Origin: Hymenobacter pini
Lineage (GTDB): Bacteria > Bacteroidota > Bacteroidia > Cytophagales > Hymenobacteraceae
DNA: 64,000 bases
Assembly (NCBI RefSeq): GCF_020421205.1
Contig: NZ_JAIZZH010000001.1
Location: 975,691-1,039,690, forward strand
Direction: 5' to 3'
Positions 15,301 through 27,110 of this stretch are shown in pieces. Positions within the stretch are counted from its first letter, which is position 1. The number at the start of each line of letters is the position of its first letter. The position numbers were made by a program, and so were the translations under genes. The notes under the pieces are model-generated. The model worked only from the letters and a program-made list of their open reading frames with translations, did not search any database and was not told the DNA's origin.

Positions 15301-16280
15301 ACGTCGTTGTTCAGCACGGCAATGGTAACGGGCACGTCGTACTTGGTGCCGGCCACATCGTCGTTGGCAAATGGCGCCTTTACAATAGCCAGGTTCCGAA
15401 TTTCGTGGAAGTTGTTGTTGCTGCCCGTTGAGCCCGAAAAGCCAATCCGGAGGTTGGAAGGCGGCGTCGAAACAGTTACCCGGTCAACGGCGGTGGCTAC
15501 AGCATTGCCGTGCTGAATGCGTACCGTAATCTGGTAGGTACCATCGGGTTGGGGAATCACATCAATGTAGGCCCGCCGGAAATCGGCAGTGCCCTGCTGA
15601 GCCCGCGGGGTGGCCACATCGAGGCTGAAAGGCAGAGTGCCGCTGCCCGCCAGGTAAGGGTAATCGGTGTTGCTGCGGCCGTTGCCGGGGCCCCGTAACG
15701 ATACGGCATCGGGCCGCGAGCCAGGGCCGCCCACCCGGCCCTCGGAGGGGTTCGCAAAGTTGCCGAACTCATCAATGCCAATCCCCACGTACCCATTTGG
15801 TACGCCGTTGCTAATGGGACTCACCGTTTTCTGAGCGTAGCCCAGCGAGCCACCCGAAGCACCACTAGTGAAACTGGCTGCCGGAGTTTTATCGGCATCT
15901 ATCAAAAATACCGAGAAGCCATCGGCCCCGTTGCCCCCGTAAGAGAAGAACTCGAAGGAGATGCTAAAGCCTGAAGGTGCTGGGAAAGACGCATTATCAA
16001 TAGCAAAACCCGACTGGTCGTTGGCGTTGGAGGTGAGGCGTAAATAGCCGTCCCCGTTGGCATCAACCCCGCTGGCCGCCGTCAGCACCGCTGCACCGGG
16101 GGTGCCACCCAGCCGAAAGCCGGTTCCCGACGTCGTGTTGTTTTTAAACGATTCTACCCGCGGAAACTGGGCTTGGGCGGCAGTAGAGCAAACCAGCCCA
16201 GTGCCCAGCGCGGCGGCCAATCGGAGCGCTGGGCGGCCGCTAAGCCAACGGGGTGTCAGGAGGAGAAAAGGTGTTTTCAT
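12321..16280 (-). CDS. Very large secreted protein with lectin-like, DUF11-like and type IX sorting domains
   Basis: 1319 aa. Signal peptide at residues 1-38 (ends TAAQAQ). About residues 39-305 resemble a bacterial L-type lectin domain (GYLRLTSNANDQSGFA, GGNGADGFSVFLID, DEFGNF). Then an Ig/cadherin-like segment (ANDDVAGTKYDVPVTIAVL NN type), a DUF11-like repeat (ATSYAVTAANNGQETAINL), a long beta-rich and extremely Gly/Asn/Thr-rich passenger with GGGGGG runs (about 690-980), a second DUF11-like segment, and a C-terminal sorting domain (AAVYPNPHQGRFMLDL ... LDLAGRRVYHTQL). It should be exported by Sec, moved across the outer membrane by the type IX system and anchored or released: an adhesin or matrix protein. 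The longer start 13 codons upstream would spoil the signal peptide. Confidence 0.9.
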   Translation of the reverse strand: MKTPFLLLTPRWLSGRPALRLAAALGTGLVCSTAAQAQFPRVESFKNNTTSGTGFRLGGTPGAAVLTAASGVDANGDGYLRLTSNANDQSGFAIDNASFPAPSGFSISFEFFSYGGNGADGFSVFLIDADKTPAASFTSGASGGSLGYAQKTVSPISNGVPNGYVGIGIDEFGNFANPSEGRVGGPGSRPDAVSLRGPGNGRSNTDYPYLAGSGTLPFSLDVATPRAQQGTADFRRAYIDVIPQPDGTYQITVRIQHGNAVATAVDRVTVSTPPSNLRIGFSGSTGSNNNFHEIRNLAIVKAPFANDDVAGTKYDVPVTIAVLNNDVAQGSNLNPTSVDLDPSTLAVDNTFTVAGQGTFSVNASGVVTFTPSGTYSGTVTIPYTVASVLGDRSSPANIQVTVTGADVATTISGAASVNPNAATSYAVTAANNGQETAINLIPTVTLPAGVTFVSGGSYDAASRVVSFPQTTLASGQSVVNNLVVRMPASIGSYTLTSNYSYPAGATVPDAIAANNSTALTVAVAGTDNIVGVCSVPGKDGPATLTAATIPNTYYAGTGTAASGSRFLTVNPTPSGSSTPVAVGDMLLILQTQGALMTTDNSSTYGDVTSVTAGTYEYAIAAGPVDGSTGRLNLAGALQNTYSTSTATTDISQDAYQTFQVIRIPQYSALTLSGTVTGTAWNGSVGGVLALEVAGKTTFNTNAALSMDGKGFRGGAARTNSGNGASNMYRANTNSSPYGTKGESITGSPAEIFDGSATATGGDATFEKFAGGSYAIGKAANGGGGGFRNGNNYTGGGGGSNGGTGGTGQTVGSYLGGRAGSANPSAASRVYLGGGGGSGATNSNTVLPSSGRPGGGAVLLRTGVVAGNGTVTADGVSSPNVTANNTSSGGGGGGGTVVLRGNTTLNLLAVTATGGSGGTSSNEGNGGGGGGGVILSNNATNSATAAGGRVGNTASGTAGTISSNTTLGADCMPTVTATLRTTTPQVNRSAAMQAAYVLTVSNTGGGVSGASVTAALNPLFTYINVGNTTKVELVQADGTTSPITNYSVSTATTSSPVFSGLTIPSGASLRISFRAAIAGTAENGTAYQADGTTNYLDPTRATANRTVSPGSAMESGITALGSNYLASTSSAEDVTIVRPLPVTLTSFDAKTAGQNAVLTWATAQEVNNEYFEVERSLNGTDFEKAGTVKGQGTTAVATPYRFVDLGAGRLSSKALYYRLRQVDTDGTATYSMVRAVRFERLQGTAAVYPNPHQGRFMLDLQALPVGTYQVDVLDLAGRRVYHTQLAGGQEHPLAPALPMGSYVMRVTGQTVNINLPMVKQ

Positions 16281-16799
16281 AGTGCGCTGATAAGGAAAAG
16301 TGAAGCAGAGGTAATCCACCTAATCAACGCCAGGCCATAGCTAGCCCGATTTGGTGGCGTGCAATGTTATATAACTTTTCCGTTGCTGCTGATATAGTAT
16401 GGTATCATTTATACATTGTGTTTGAATAGTTCTAATGGCTATGTGCCGAGTACAGGTCATGTTTGTAAGTGGTTGATAAAAAGGTGTTTTATTATAAATG
16501 GTACGTGTTGGATACAGGTGATTTTATTATGTATGGTATTTGTTTATCTGTTGATACATATTTTTGATTCCCAAAATGGTTGTTGAATATTTGTTAAAAA
16601 TTGTCTTTTTCTAATTTTGGGACATACGTTTTTATATGGCGCGCTGAACTATCGGCACGCAGGTGCTGGGAAAATTGAAAACCTTCTAAAAAATATGCGC
16701 TTCGCCCTGGTAGTCCTTGGTGTTCTGGCAAAAACAAGCTGAACAGCAAGTCAAATTCGATTTGCCACTCCCATTTCAGGAAAAGTGAGTAGGAATGAG
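16281..16799. other. AT-rich 519-bp spacer without a recognisable gene
   Basis: Much lower GC than the surroundings, with many T-runs. It must hold the promoter of the type IX secreted protein (minus strand) and the 3' end of the NFACT gene transcript. No exact TAnnTTTG box was found on the minus strand. A 15-codon frame at 16695 (MRFALVVLGVLAKTS) looks like the start of a lipoprotein leader but stops at once; it may be the remnant of a lost gene. Confidence 0.6.
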
Positions 16800-18362
16800 C
16801 TATTCTCGCTCAAAAGGATTGGTGGGAGTGACCAGCAGCACTTGCTCCCGCTCTACAGCTACCTGGCCGGGCTGGGCGCCTTTAGGCTTGCGCACAAATT
16901 TTTTGGGCGTGTAGGTAACTGGGCACAGTGTGTCGGTTTTGCGCCGGGAATACCAGGCGGCCAGCTGCGCCGCCCGCTCCAGCACCGGCGCGGGTATTGG
17001 CTGGCCCGGCCGCTGTCGGATAACAACGTGGGAGCCGCTCACGTCCTTGGCGTGCAGCCACAAGTCGTCTTTGTGGGCGTAGCGCTGGGTGAGCAGGTCG
17101 TTGTTCTGGGCATTGCGGCCCACCAGAATGGTAAATCCACTGTCCTCGAATACCTTGAATGGGAGCTCCTGGCTGGGTTTGGCCATGGTGGCCGGGTCGA
17201 GGCCGTGCTGCTTGCGCCACTGGCGCAGGGCGCGCAGCTCACCTTGGGGCAGGGCCGCCAACTCTTCCAGCCTTTCCAGCGCCTCCAGGGCTTCAGTTTC
17301 GCGCCGCTCGGCCCGGGCCTGTAGCTCCTGCGTTTCGCGCTGCTGGTTTTTGGCTTTACGGTACAGGTTTTGGGCCGTGCGCTGGGGTGTTTCGGCGGGC
17401 TTGAGCTTGATGATGCGCGGCCGATTGTTCTGGTAGAAATCCACTACTTCCACCTGCGCGGCACCGGCCGGAATCTGGCTGAGGTGGGCCATAATTAGGT
17501 CGGCGGTCTGGCGGTAGCCCACCGTGTGCTCCAGCGCGTGCAAGCGGCGGCGGGCGTGCTGGGCGGTGGTGGCGGCCTCATCGGCCCGCTTTTGCAGCTG
17601 CTGCTGTACCTGACGCAACTCCTGCTCATAGGCCCGGCGGTTAAGCAGCAGCGGCACAAACCGGCGGAGGGCTCCAACCGGGTCATCGGCTGGTAGCGTC
17701 TGCTCAATTTCGCCCACCGGCAGCAGGCTCAGGCGGGTGCGCCCATCTAGCCGGATAATGTAATACGCCTCAGGCTGCTCCAGAAGCTGCACCACCTGCC
17801 GTACCAGCTGCCACTTGGTTTCCAGCGGTGCCGGGTCGAAGCCCTGGGTGCGCAGGTAGGCTACGGCTACATCGTTGAGGCTGGGGAAGGCTTTGAGCGG
17901 ATTGAGCGGCGAGGTTTCGCCAGCAGCTGAAGGAGCCGGCGCCAGCTCCGCATCGGCGACGTAGCGCTGGTGAAACAACTGGGCCGACGCATCGGGCCGC
18001 AGCCGAAACACGGCGTTGGGGCGGGTACTGTACAGCTTCAGCAGCAGCGTAGCCCCACTCCGGAACGTGAACTGCACTACCCGGTCTTGGGGCCAGGCTT
18101 CCACGGTAGCTACTTCCTGGCCCAGCAGTTCCGGCAGCAAATCCACGGAGTTCTGCCGGGCCCGGTGAAAGGATTCCGGAAGCGCCAGCAACGTGCCAGC
18201 CGCCGCCAGCGTGATTTTCAGCCAGAACTCGGCCGTGCCATTCGTCAGCCCAATCACCAGCTCATCTTTTTCCTGCGAAAAGCACGTGACCACACGGTAG
18301 CCCTGTAACTGTCGGGTCAGGGCCGGGGACAGCTGGCGCAGAAAGTAATAGTTGGTGTGCAT
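16800..18362 (-). CDS. NFACT family protein (Rqc2/RqcH/FbpA-type)
   Basis: 520 aa. N-terminal NFACT-N domain (NYYFLRQLSPALTRQLQG; LVIGLTNGTAEFWLKI; PESFHRARQNSVDLLPELLG), a central long coiled coil (about 245-390, rich in QQQLQKRADEAATT-like heptads), and a C-terminal NFACT-R domain (GFTILVGRNAQNNDLLT, AHKDDLWLHAKDVSGSHVVI, AAWYSRR). Family members bind the stalled 60S/50S-peptidyl-tRNA complex and add alanine tails (RqcH) in ribosome quality control; earlier they were described as fibronectin-binding proteins. Bacteroidota proteins are divergent, so the activity here is inferred. It is monocistronic with no clear promoter box. Confidence 0.88.
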   Translation of the reverse strand: MHTNYYFLRQLSPALTRQLQGYRVVTCFSQEKDELVIGLTNGTAEFWLKITLAAAGTLLALPESFHRARQNSVDLLPELLGQEVATVEAWPQDRVVQFTFRSGATLLLKLYSTRPNAVFRLRPDASAQLFHQRYVADAELAPAPSAAGETSPLNPLKAFPSLNDVAVAYLRTQGFDPAPLETKWQLVRQVVQLLEQPEAYYIIRLDGRTRLSLLPVGEIEQTLPADDPVGALRRFVPLLLNRRAYEQELRQVQQQLQKRADEAATTAQHARRRLHALEHTVGYRQTADLIMAHLSQIPAGAAQVEVVDFYQNNRPRIIKLKPAETPQRTAQNLYRKAKNQQRETQELQARAERRETEALEALERLEELAALPQGELRALRQWRKQHGLDPATMAKPSQELPFKVFEDSGFTILVGRNAQNNDLLTQRYAHKDDLWLHAKDVSGSHVVIRQRPGQPIPAPVLERAAQLAAWYSRRKTDTLCPVTYTPKKFVRKPKGAQPGQVAVEREQVLLVTPTNPFERE

Positions 18363-18410
18363 ATGTACAGAATAGACTGACTGGCCGATTGTTGCTGCTT
18401 CAACAGCTAC

Positions 18411-18821
18411 TTAATATTCGGCACTTATGTAAACTCTCAAGAATAGAATGTGAGCCTTGCGCACAAACAGGGGCTTGGTTTCAAGGCTGTGGAATCCTAT
18501 TGACGTGAAACGCACCGTATAGCGTCCGGGAGCCACTGGCAGGGTCAGTTTACCGGTGGCTGGCGCGTTGGTGTTCAGTACTACTTGATGCAGGGAGTCC
18601 AGCACCGTAACCGTCACGCCGAGCGGCTGCTGATTGATTTCTTCCTCGATTTGCAAATGGAAACTACCACCGGCTTGGTTTTTAGCCGGGCGAAACTCTT
18701 CCCGCACAATCCGGTAGGTACCCCCTCCAGGCGCAAGTGCGTGCCACCGTTCGTACGAGGAGGTAACACAGCTTCCCAGCAGTACGGTTAACAGAAAGTA
18801 CCATCCTCTGGGGGCAACCAT
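18411..18821 (-). CDS. Small lipoprotein with a carboxypeptidase-regulatory-like beta-sandwich
   Basis: 136 aa. The N-terminus has a hydrophobic stretch followed by LLGSC, a lipobox (Cys18), so it should be a lipid-anchored periplasmic or surface protein. The middle and end (VTVLDSLHQVVLNT, TGKLTLPVAPGRYTVRFTSIGFHS) have the pattern of the carboxypeptidase D regulatory-like (CarboxypepD_reg) Ig-like fold seen at the N-termini of SusC-type receptors. Here the domain is alone. It lies 33 bp after the metallo-hydrolase gene on the same strand, so co-transcription is likely. Function unknown. Confidence 0.75.
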   Translation of the reverse strand: MVAPRGWYFLLTVLLGSCVTSSYERWHALAPGGGTYRIVREEFRPAKNQAGGSFHLQIEEEINQQPLGVTVTVLDSLHQVVLNTNAPATGKLTLPVAPGRYTVRFTSIGFHSLETKPLFVRKAHILFLRVYISAEY

Positions 18822-18854
18822 AGCAAAAATGATTTCCAGTAGTTGGTTACCTAA

Positions 18855-19622
18855 TTACACCGTTACCCGCAGCCCGTCATAGGCCAGTCGGATGAAATCT
18901 GGTAGTTCGGCTTCTACCTCGCGGTGGCGGCCCAACTGGTGGCTGATATGGGTGAGGTAAGCCCGGCGCGGGGCTAGGTCTTCCAAGATATCCACGGCTT
19001 CCTGCAGCGTGAAGTGGGATATGTGCTTCTCGTGGCGCAGCGCATTCAGCACAATTACCTCCGAGCCGCGCATCCGTTCCAAGGCCTCCGGCGAGAGGTG
19101 GTTGGCATCCGTCACGTAGGTGAAGTTGCCCACCCGGAAGCCTAGCACCGGCAGTTTGTAGTGCAGCGCCCGGATAGGCTGAAACTCGACGCCCTCCACC
19201 CAGAAGCTGTTAGTGTCACTGAGAATAGGGTGCAGCTGCACCTGCGGAATGCCCGGGTACTTGTGCTCCGAAAAGATATAGGCGTATTCCCGTTTCAGCT
19301 GGTCCAGCACGCGCGGCTCGGCGTGCAGGGGCATGTCCTGCTGCTGCCGGAAGTTGTAGGCCCGGATGTCGTCGAGGCCGCCGGTGTGGTCTTTGTGCTC
19401 ATGGGTGAACACCAGCGCATCCAGGTGGTGGATGTTCTCGCGCAGGGCCTGCTGCCGGAAATCGGGGCCCGAGTCGATGATGATGCTCTTGCCCTGCACC
19501 TGCAAGTGCACCGATACCCGCAGCCGCTTGTCGCGGTAGTCCACGGAGCGGCACACGGCGCAGGAGCAGCCAATGATGGGCACCCCCTGCGACGTGCCGG
19601 TACCCAGGAAAGTTACATTCAT
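18855..19622 (-). CDS. PhnP-like metallo-beta-lactamase-fold hydrolase
   Basis: 255 aa. N-terminus MNVTFLGTGTSQGVPIIGC with CxCxxC-like cysteines (CSCAVC), then the metal motif THEHKDHTGGLDD and a YVTDANHLS site, closing with LTHISHQLGRH. This is the PhnP subgroup of the MBL fold, which cleaves cyclic phosphodiesters such as ribose 1,2-cyclic phosphate; Bacteroidota proteins of this kind are usually annotated only as MBL-fold metallohydrolases. All metal-binding His and Asp residues are visible. The upstream spacer holds an inverted repeat that includes copies of TAGCTGCTGGCTGTTAGCTG. Confidence 0.9.
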   Translation of the reverse strand: MNVTFLGTGTSQGVPIIGCSCAVCRSVDYRDKRLRVSVHLQVQGKSIIIDSGPDFRQQALRENIHHLDALVFTHEHKDHTGGLDDIRAYNFRQQQDMPLHAEPRVLDQLKREYAYIFSEHKYPGIPQVQLHPILSDTNSFWVEGVEFQPIRALHYKLPVLGFRVGNFTYVTDANHLSPEALERMRGSEVIVLNALRHEKHISHFTLQEAVDILEDLAPRRAYLTHISHQLGRHREVEAELPDFIRLAYDGLRVTV

Positions 19623-19631
19623 AGTAGCTGT

Positions 19632-19694
19632 TAGCTGCTGGCTGTTAGCTGTTGGCTCATAGATGAAAAGCTAATAGCCAACAGCCAGCAGCTA
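19632..19694. repeat. Inverted repeat TAGCTGCTGGCTGTT / AACAGCCAGCAGCTA
   Basis: Imperfect arms of about 26 bp around a short centre, plus direct repetition of GCTGTTAGCTG. It lies between the response regulator and the MBL-fold gene. Another intergenic palindrome with no coding function seen. Confidence 0.7.
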
Positions 19695-19698
19695 TGCT

Positions 19699-20076
19699 TT
19701 ACCCAACGTACTGCTTTACCACCCGCACCAGAGCATCGAAATCGAGGGGTTTGGGCAGATAGTCGGTTACGCCGGCTTCGCGGAACTGCTCCATGGAGTA
19801 GTTGTTGGCGTTGCCGGTAATGGCAATTACCGGAATGCGGGCAATGCGGGGGTCGGCGTTGCGGCGGATTTCGCGGGTACATTCCATCCCGTCCTTCACG
19901 GGAATGTTGATGTCCATCAGTACGCAGTCGATGGGCTGGGTTTCAATCTGCTTGATAACCTCGCCCCCGTTTTTAGCCGATACTATTTTATACTTCTGGA
20001 GCTCCAGAATTTTCTTGGTCAGGTTCAGAATAACGGAGCTGTCCTCGGCAATCAGAATCGTTTTAGAGTCGGCCAT
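19699..20076 (-). CDS. CheY-like single-domain response regulator
   Basis: 125 aa, one receiver domain and nothing else. The acidic pair is ED (residues 11-12), the phosphoacceptor Asp lies in CVLMDINIP (about residue 55), the Thr/Ser switch is AITGNANN, and the Lys is in YLPKPLDFD. It should act through protein-protein contact or as a phosphorelay intermediate. It lies 83 bp downstream of the large hybrid kinase on the same strand, which ends in an Hpt domain; a kinase-REC-Hpt-to-this-REC phosphorelay is a natural inference. Confidence 0.93.
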   Translation of the reverse strand: MADSKTILIAEDSSVILNLTKKILELQKYKIVSAKNGGEVIKQIETQPIDCVLMDINIPVKDGMECTREIRRNADPRIARIPVIAITGNANNYSMEQFREAGVTDYLPKPLDFDALVRVVKQYVG

Positions 20077-20159
20077 GGGGAGGGAAAATGGAGAGGGGTT
20101 CGTGTAGTTTGCGTGGAGAAAAAGCAGAGGTTCACCAATTTACAGTGGCCTCGGCGTAC

Positions 20160-24245
<4,086 letters not shown>

Positions 24246-24304
24246 GGATAAGGCAGATGCGCGGCTGAATGGGCCCGGCGGGCGCCGACACCGGTTGAAG
24301 TTCT

Positions 24305-24312
24305 TAAATTTG
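24305..24312 (+). promoter_or_regulatory. Putative -7 promoter box (TAAATTTG) for the glycosyltransferase-miaA pair
   Basis: Exact TAnnTTTG match 41-53 bp upstream of the candidate start codons. No -33 element seen. Confidence 0.4.
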
Positions 24313-24353
24313 CGACAATTCCCGAAAATATCGCCGGCTCAGGTTGGCTTGGT

Positions 24354-25496
24354 TTGCTGCTTGCCGTGCCTACTCGCCTGGTTTTTACCGTTACCACCGA
24401 CTTAAACTACGACCAGCGGATGCAGCGCATCTGCGGTTCGCTGGCCCGAGCCGGCTACGAGGTGCTGCTAGTGGGGCGAGAGTGGCCCGCCTCGCAGCCT
24501 CTGCAGCCGCAGCCGTACCGGCAGCACCGACTGCGGTGTTGGTTCATGCGGGGCAAGCTGTTTTACCTGGAGTACAACCTCCGCCTGCTCCTGTACCTGC
24601 TGGGGCGGCGAGCCTCGGCCTGGTGCGCCATCGACCTGGATACGGCCCTGCCCGTGTGGCTACGGGCCCGGCTGGGAGGCCAGCCCTTCGTGTACGATGC
24701 GCATGAGCTGTTTACGGAAGTGCCGGAGGTAGTGGCGCGGCCCCGCATCCAGCGCATCTGGCGGGTTATTGAAAACTTCATTGTGCCCCGCGCTCAATTG
24801 GCTTACACCGTGGGGCCGGCACTGGCTCAGGTGTTTGAGCAGCGCCATGGCCGGCCATTTGCGGTAGTACGCAACATCAGCCGGCTGGACGCTGAGCCGG
24901 AGGTACATGAGGCCCCGGAGCGTGACCTGATTGTGTATCAGGGAGCCCTCAACGCTGGTCGGGGACTGGAAGCATTGCTGGAAGCTATGCCGCAGGTGAA
25001 CGGTCGGTTGCTTATCTGTGGAGAAGGAGACCTGTCGGAACAGCTGCGCGAGCAGGCCGCCGGGCTGGGGTTGCTGCAGAGTGGGCAGGTGGAGTTTGGG
25101 GGGTATGTACTGCCTGCTGACCTGCGCGTGCTGACGCGTAGGGCTGCAGTGGGGGTGATGCTGCTCGAAAACCAAGGGCTGAGCTACTACTATTCCCTGG
25201 CTAATAAATTCTTCGATTACCTGCACGCAGGCGTGCCGCAAGTAGTTATCAACTTCCCAGAGTACCAGGCCTTGAACGAACAATACCAGGTGGCCGATTT
25301 AGTTGCGGACTTACAACCGGCTACACTGGCAGCTGCACTCAACCGCCTGCTGCCGGGCGGGGATACCGCGCACTATCATATGCTGGCCGAAAACTGCCAT
25401 CGGGCGCGGCAAGTGCTCAACTGGCAACATGAGGAGCAGCAACTGCTGGCCTTATACGCCCGGTTGCTCCCTCATACTCCTACTTCTGCCTCATGA
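24354..25496 (+). CDS. Glycosyltransferase, GT-B type (family 4-like)
   Basis: About 380 aa. The N-terminus LVFTVTTDLNYDQRMQRICGSLARAGYEVLLVG is a typical GT-B N-lobe; YDAHELFTEVPEV, DLIVYQGALNAGRGLEALLEA, LLICGEGDLSE and KFFDYLHAGVPQVV (acidic donor-site residues) follow. It probably transfers a sugar to a cell-envelope acceptor. Start is uncertain: TTG at 24354 or GTG at 24366; no ATG precedes the conserved region. The stop overlaps the miaA start by 4 bp (ATGA), so the two are translationally coupled although no functional link is known. Confidence 0.87.
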   Translation: MLLAVPTRLVFTVTTDLNYDQRMQRICGSLARAGYEVLLVGREWPASQPLQPQPYRQHRLRCWFMRGKLFYLEYNLRLLLYLLGRRASAWCAIDLDTALPVWLRARLGGQPFVYDAHELFTEVPEVVARPRIQRIWRVIENFIVPRAQLAYTVGPALAQVFEQRHGRPFAVVRNISRLDAEPEVHEAPERDLIVYQGALNAGRGLEALLEAMPQVNGRLLICGEGDLSEQLREQAAGLGLLQSGQVEFGGYVLPADLRVLTRRAAVGVMLLENQGLSYYYSLANKFFDYLHAGVPQVVINFPEYQALNEQYQVADLVADLQPATLAAALNRLLPGGDTAHYHMLAENCHRARQVLNWQHEEQQLLALYARLLPHTPTSAS

Positions 25497-26401
25497 ATCT
25501 GCTGACTGACCTAGCCGCTACTACCGAGCCAACCTTGCTGGTTATCAGCGGACCTACGGCTGTAGGCAAAACGGCCCTGTGCGTGCAACTGGCGCAGCGA
25601 CTGGGTACGGAAATCGTGTCGGCTGATTCCCGGCAGTTTTTCCGCGAGCTGACGATTGGTACGGCCAAGCCCACTCCCGAGGAAATGCAGGGCGTACCGC
25701 ACCACTTCATCAACTCGCACAGCATCACCGAGGAGTACAACGCCGGCCGCTTCGAGCAGGATGCCCTGGCCTTGCTGCAGCAGTTGTTCCAGCAACACCG
25801 GGTAGTCATTCTGACGGGCGGCTCCGGACTGTATCTACAGGCCGTTACCGAAGGTTTTGATGCTCTGCCCGCCGTAGACCCCGCCGTGCGCCAGCAGATC
25901 AAAGCTGAGCTGGAAGCTGGGGGGCTGGAACCTTTGGTACAGGAGTTGGCTCGCCTCGACCCGGTTACCTACCAGCGCATCGACCGGCAAAACCATCAGC
26001 GGGTGGTGCGGGCCCTGGAAATCAGCCGGGGCACCGGGCAGCCGTTCAGCTCTTTTCATGGCCGAACGGCTGCCGAGCGGCCTTTCCGGACTGTCAAAAT
26101 GGCCCTTCACCGGGACAGGGAGGAGCTATACCAGCGCATCGACATGCGCATGGATCAGATGCTGGCCGAAGGTTTAGAAGCCGAAGCCCAAGCCATGTAC
26201 CCATACCGCCACCACAATGCCCTCCAAACGGTAGGCTACAAGGAGCTGTTCGATTACTTTGAGGGCCAGTACGACTACACCGAGGCCGTACGCCTGCTCA
26301 AGCGCAACTCCCGGCACTACGCCAAGCGCCAGCTCACCTGGCTCCGCCGCGACGCGGAGTACCAGTGGCTACACCCGGAGCAGTTTACCACGCGTGGCTA
26401 A
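25493..26401 (+). CDS. miaA: tRNA dimethylallyltransferase MiaA
   Basis: 302 aa, normal length. P-loop GPTAVGKTALC (about residues 20-30), the catalytic DSRQ(F) region, IGTAKPTPEE, GVPHHFIN, and GGSGLYLQAV are all present, followed by the swinging insert and the YAKRQLTWLRR motif near the end. MiaA transfers a dimethylallyl group from DMAPP to N6 of A37 in tRNAs that read U-starting codons. It starts inside the last codon of the upstream glycosyltransferase, and its last 17 bp overlap the end of the convergent outer-membrane protein gene. Confidence 0.97.
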   Translation: MNLLTDLAATTEPTLLVISGPTAVGKTALCVQLAQRLGTEIVSADSRQFFRELTIGTAKPTPEEMQGVPHHFINSHSITEEYNAGRFEQDALALLQQLFQQHRVVILTGGSGLYLQAVTEGFDALPAVDPAVRQQIKAELEAGGLEPLVQELARLDPVTYQRIDRQNHQRVVRALEISRGTGQPFSSFHGRTAAERPFRTVKMALHRDREELYQRIDMRMDQMLAEGLEAEAQAMYPYRHHNALQTVGYKELFDYFEGQYDYTEAVRLLKRNSRHYAKRQLTWLRRDAEYQWLHPEQFTTRG

Positions 26402-26987
26402 GCTGGAACTGTCCACCGGGCAAAATATTGGCGCGCGTATCATTTTGCAGGGCTACCCGGAGACCAGCGCGCCAAGTGTGGGCCTGGTTGAGTGCGCAAT
26501 CCAAGTAGGCAGATGCTATATAGCCAATGTGTAGCCCTTTGTGATTGTCGGGTATGTAATAAAAGCTCTGCTGCTCATTAAAGCCAGCTACTGAGAAGCT
26601 TTTAGTTTTAGCATAGCCCACAAAGCCTCCTCCGCCAATACCAAATTCTACTGTTCTGTTGGCCCCAAATGGCAGCCAATGCAGCTCCTGCTCCAGATTT
26701 GCCCCCCGATAAGATTGTGGAATGGTATAGCCGCCACCAAAGTTATAGGGCTTTGAACCGGTAATAATGGCTACCCGCGACGCCAAACGGGCATGGCCTC
26801 CCAGTTGCGGCGCATATTCAAGATGCACCTTTGTAATCTGGTAATCCCCTGAGCCATTCAGGCTACTGCCAATGCCTACTCTTACCATGTTCTGTTTGAT
26901 AAGAGCTGCAGGGGTAGGGGAGTCTTGCGCCTGAGCGCTGTAGCCTAGTAGTGCGCCTACAATCAGAAGTGCATACTTGTTAATCAT
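26385..26987 (-). CDS. Putative outer-membrane beta-barrel protein, unknown family
   Basis: 200 aa. A signal peptide at residues 1-20 (LLIVGALLGYSAQAQ) is followed by alternating hydrophobic/polar beta-strand pattern with many aromatic and Gly residues (GGHARLASRVAIITGS, WLPFGANRTVEFGIGGGGFVGY) and terminal aromatic residue (SHAW). This fits a small outer-membrane barrel or surface protein; no named domain is recognised. Its GC is lower than in the flanking genes. Its 3' end overlaps miaA by 17 bp on the opposite strand, so its stop codon lies inside the miaA reading frame. Confidence 0.7.
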   Translation of the reverse strand: MINKYALLIVGALLGYSAQAQDSPTPAALIKQNMVRVGIGSSLNGSGDYQITKVHLEYAPQLGGHARLASRVAIITGSKPYNFGGGYTIPQSYRGANLEQELHWLPFGANRTVEFGIGGGGFVGYAKTKSFSVAGFNEQQSFYYIPDNHKGLHIGYIASAYLDCALNQAHTWRAGLRVALQNDTRANILPGGQFQLSHAW

Positions 26988-27110
26988 ACTACTAAAAAAT
27001 AAATGGTGGAAAGGAAACTATTTCTGATAACTGGAAATACAAATTCCCTACCAGAAACTGAATTCTGATAGGGAATACTTGGAATTTTTGAAAATACCGT
27101 AAAAAAGTAG

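Noticed and set aside
16695..16742. 15-codon frame MRFALVVLGVLAKTS with a lipoprotein-leader look
   Set aside because: Stops immediately; too short to be a gene on its own. Noted as possible remnant only.
26988..27110. Searched this and all other spacers for tRNA and rRNA genes
   Set aside because: No cloverleaf-like sequence with TTC and CCA patterns and no rRNA motif was found; 4.5S RNA near ffh was also looked for and not seen.
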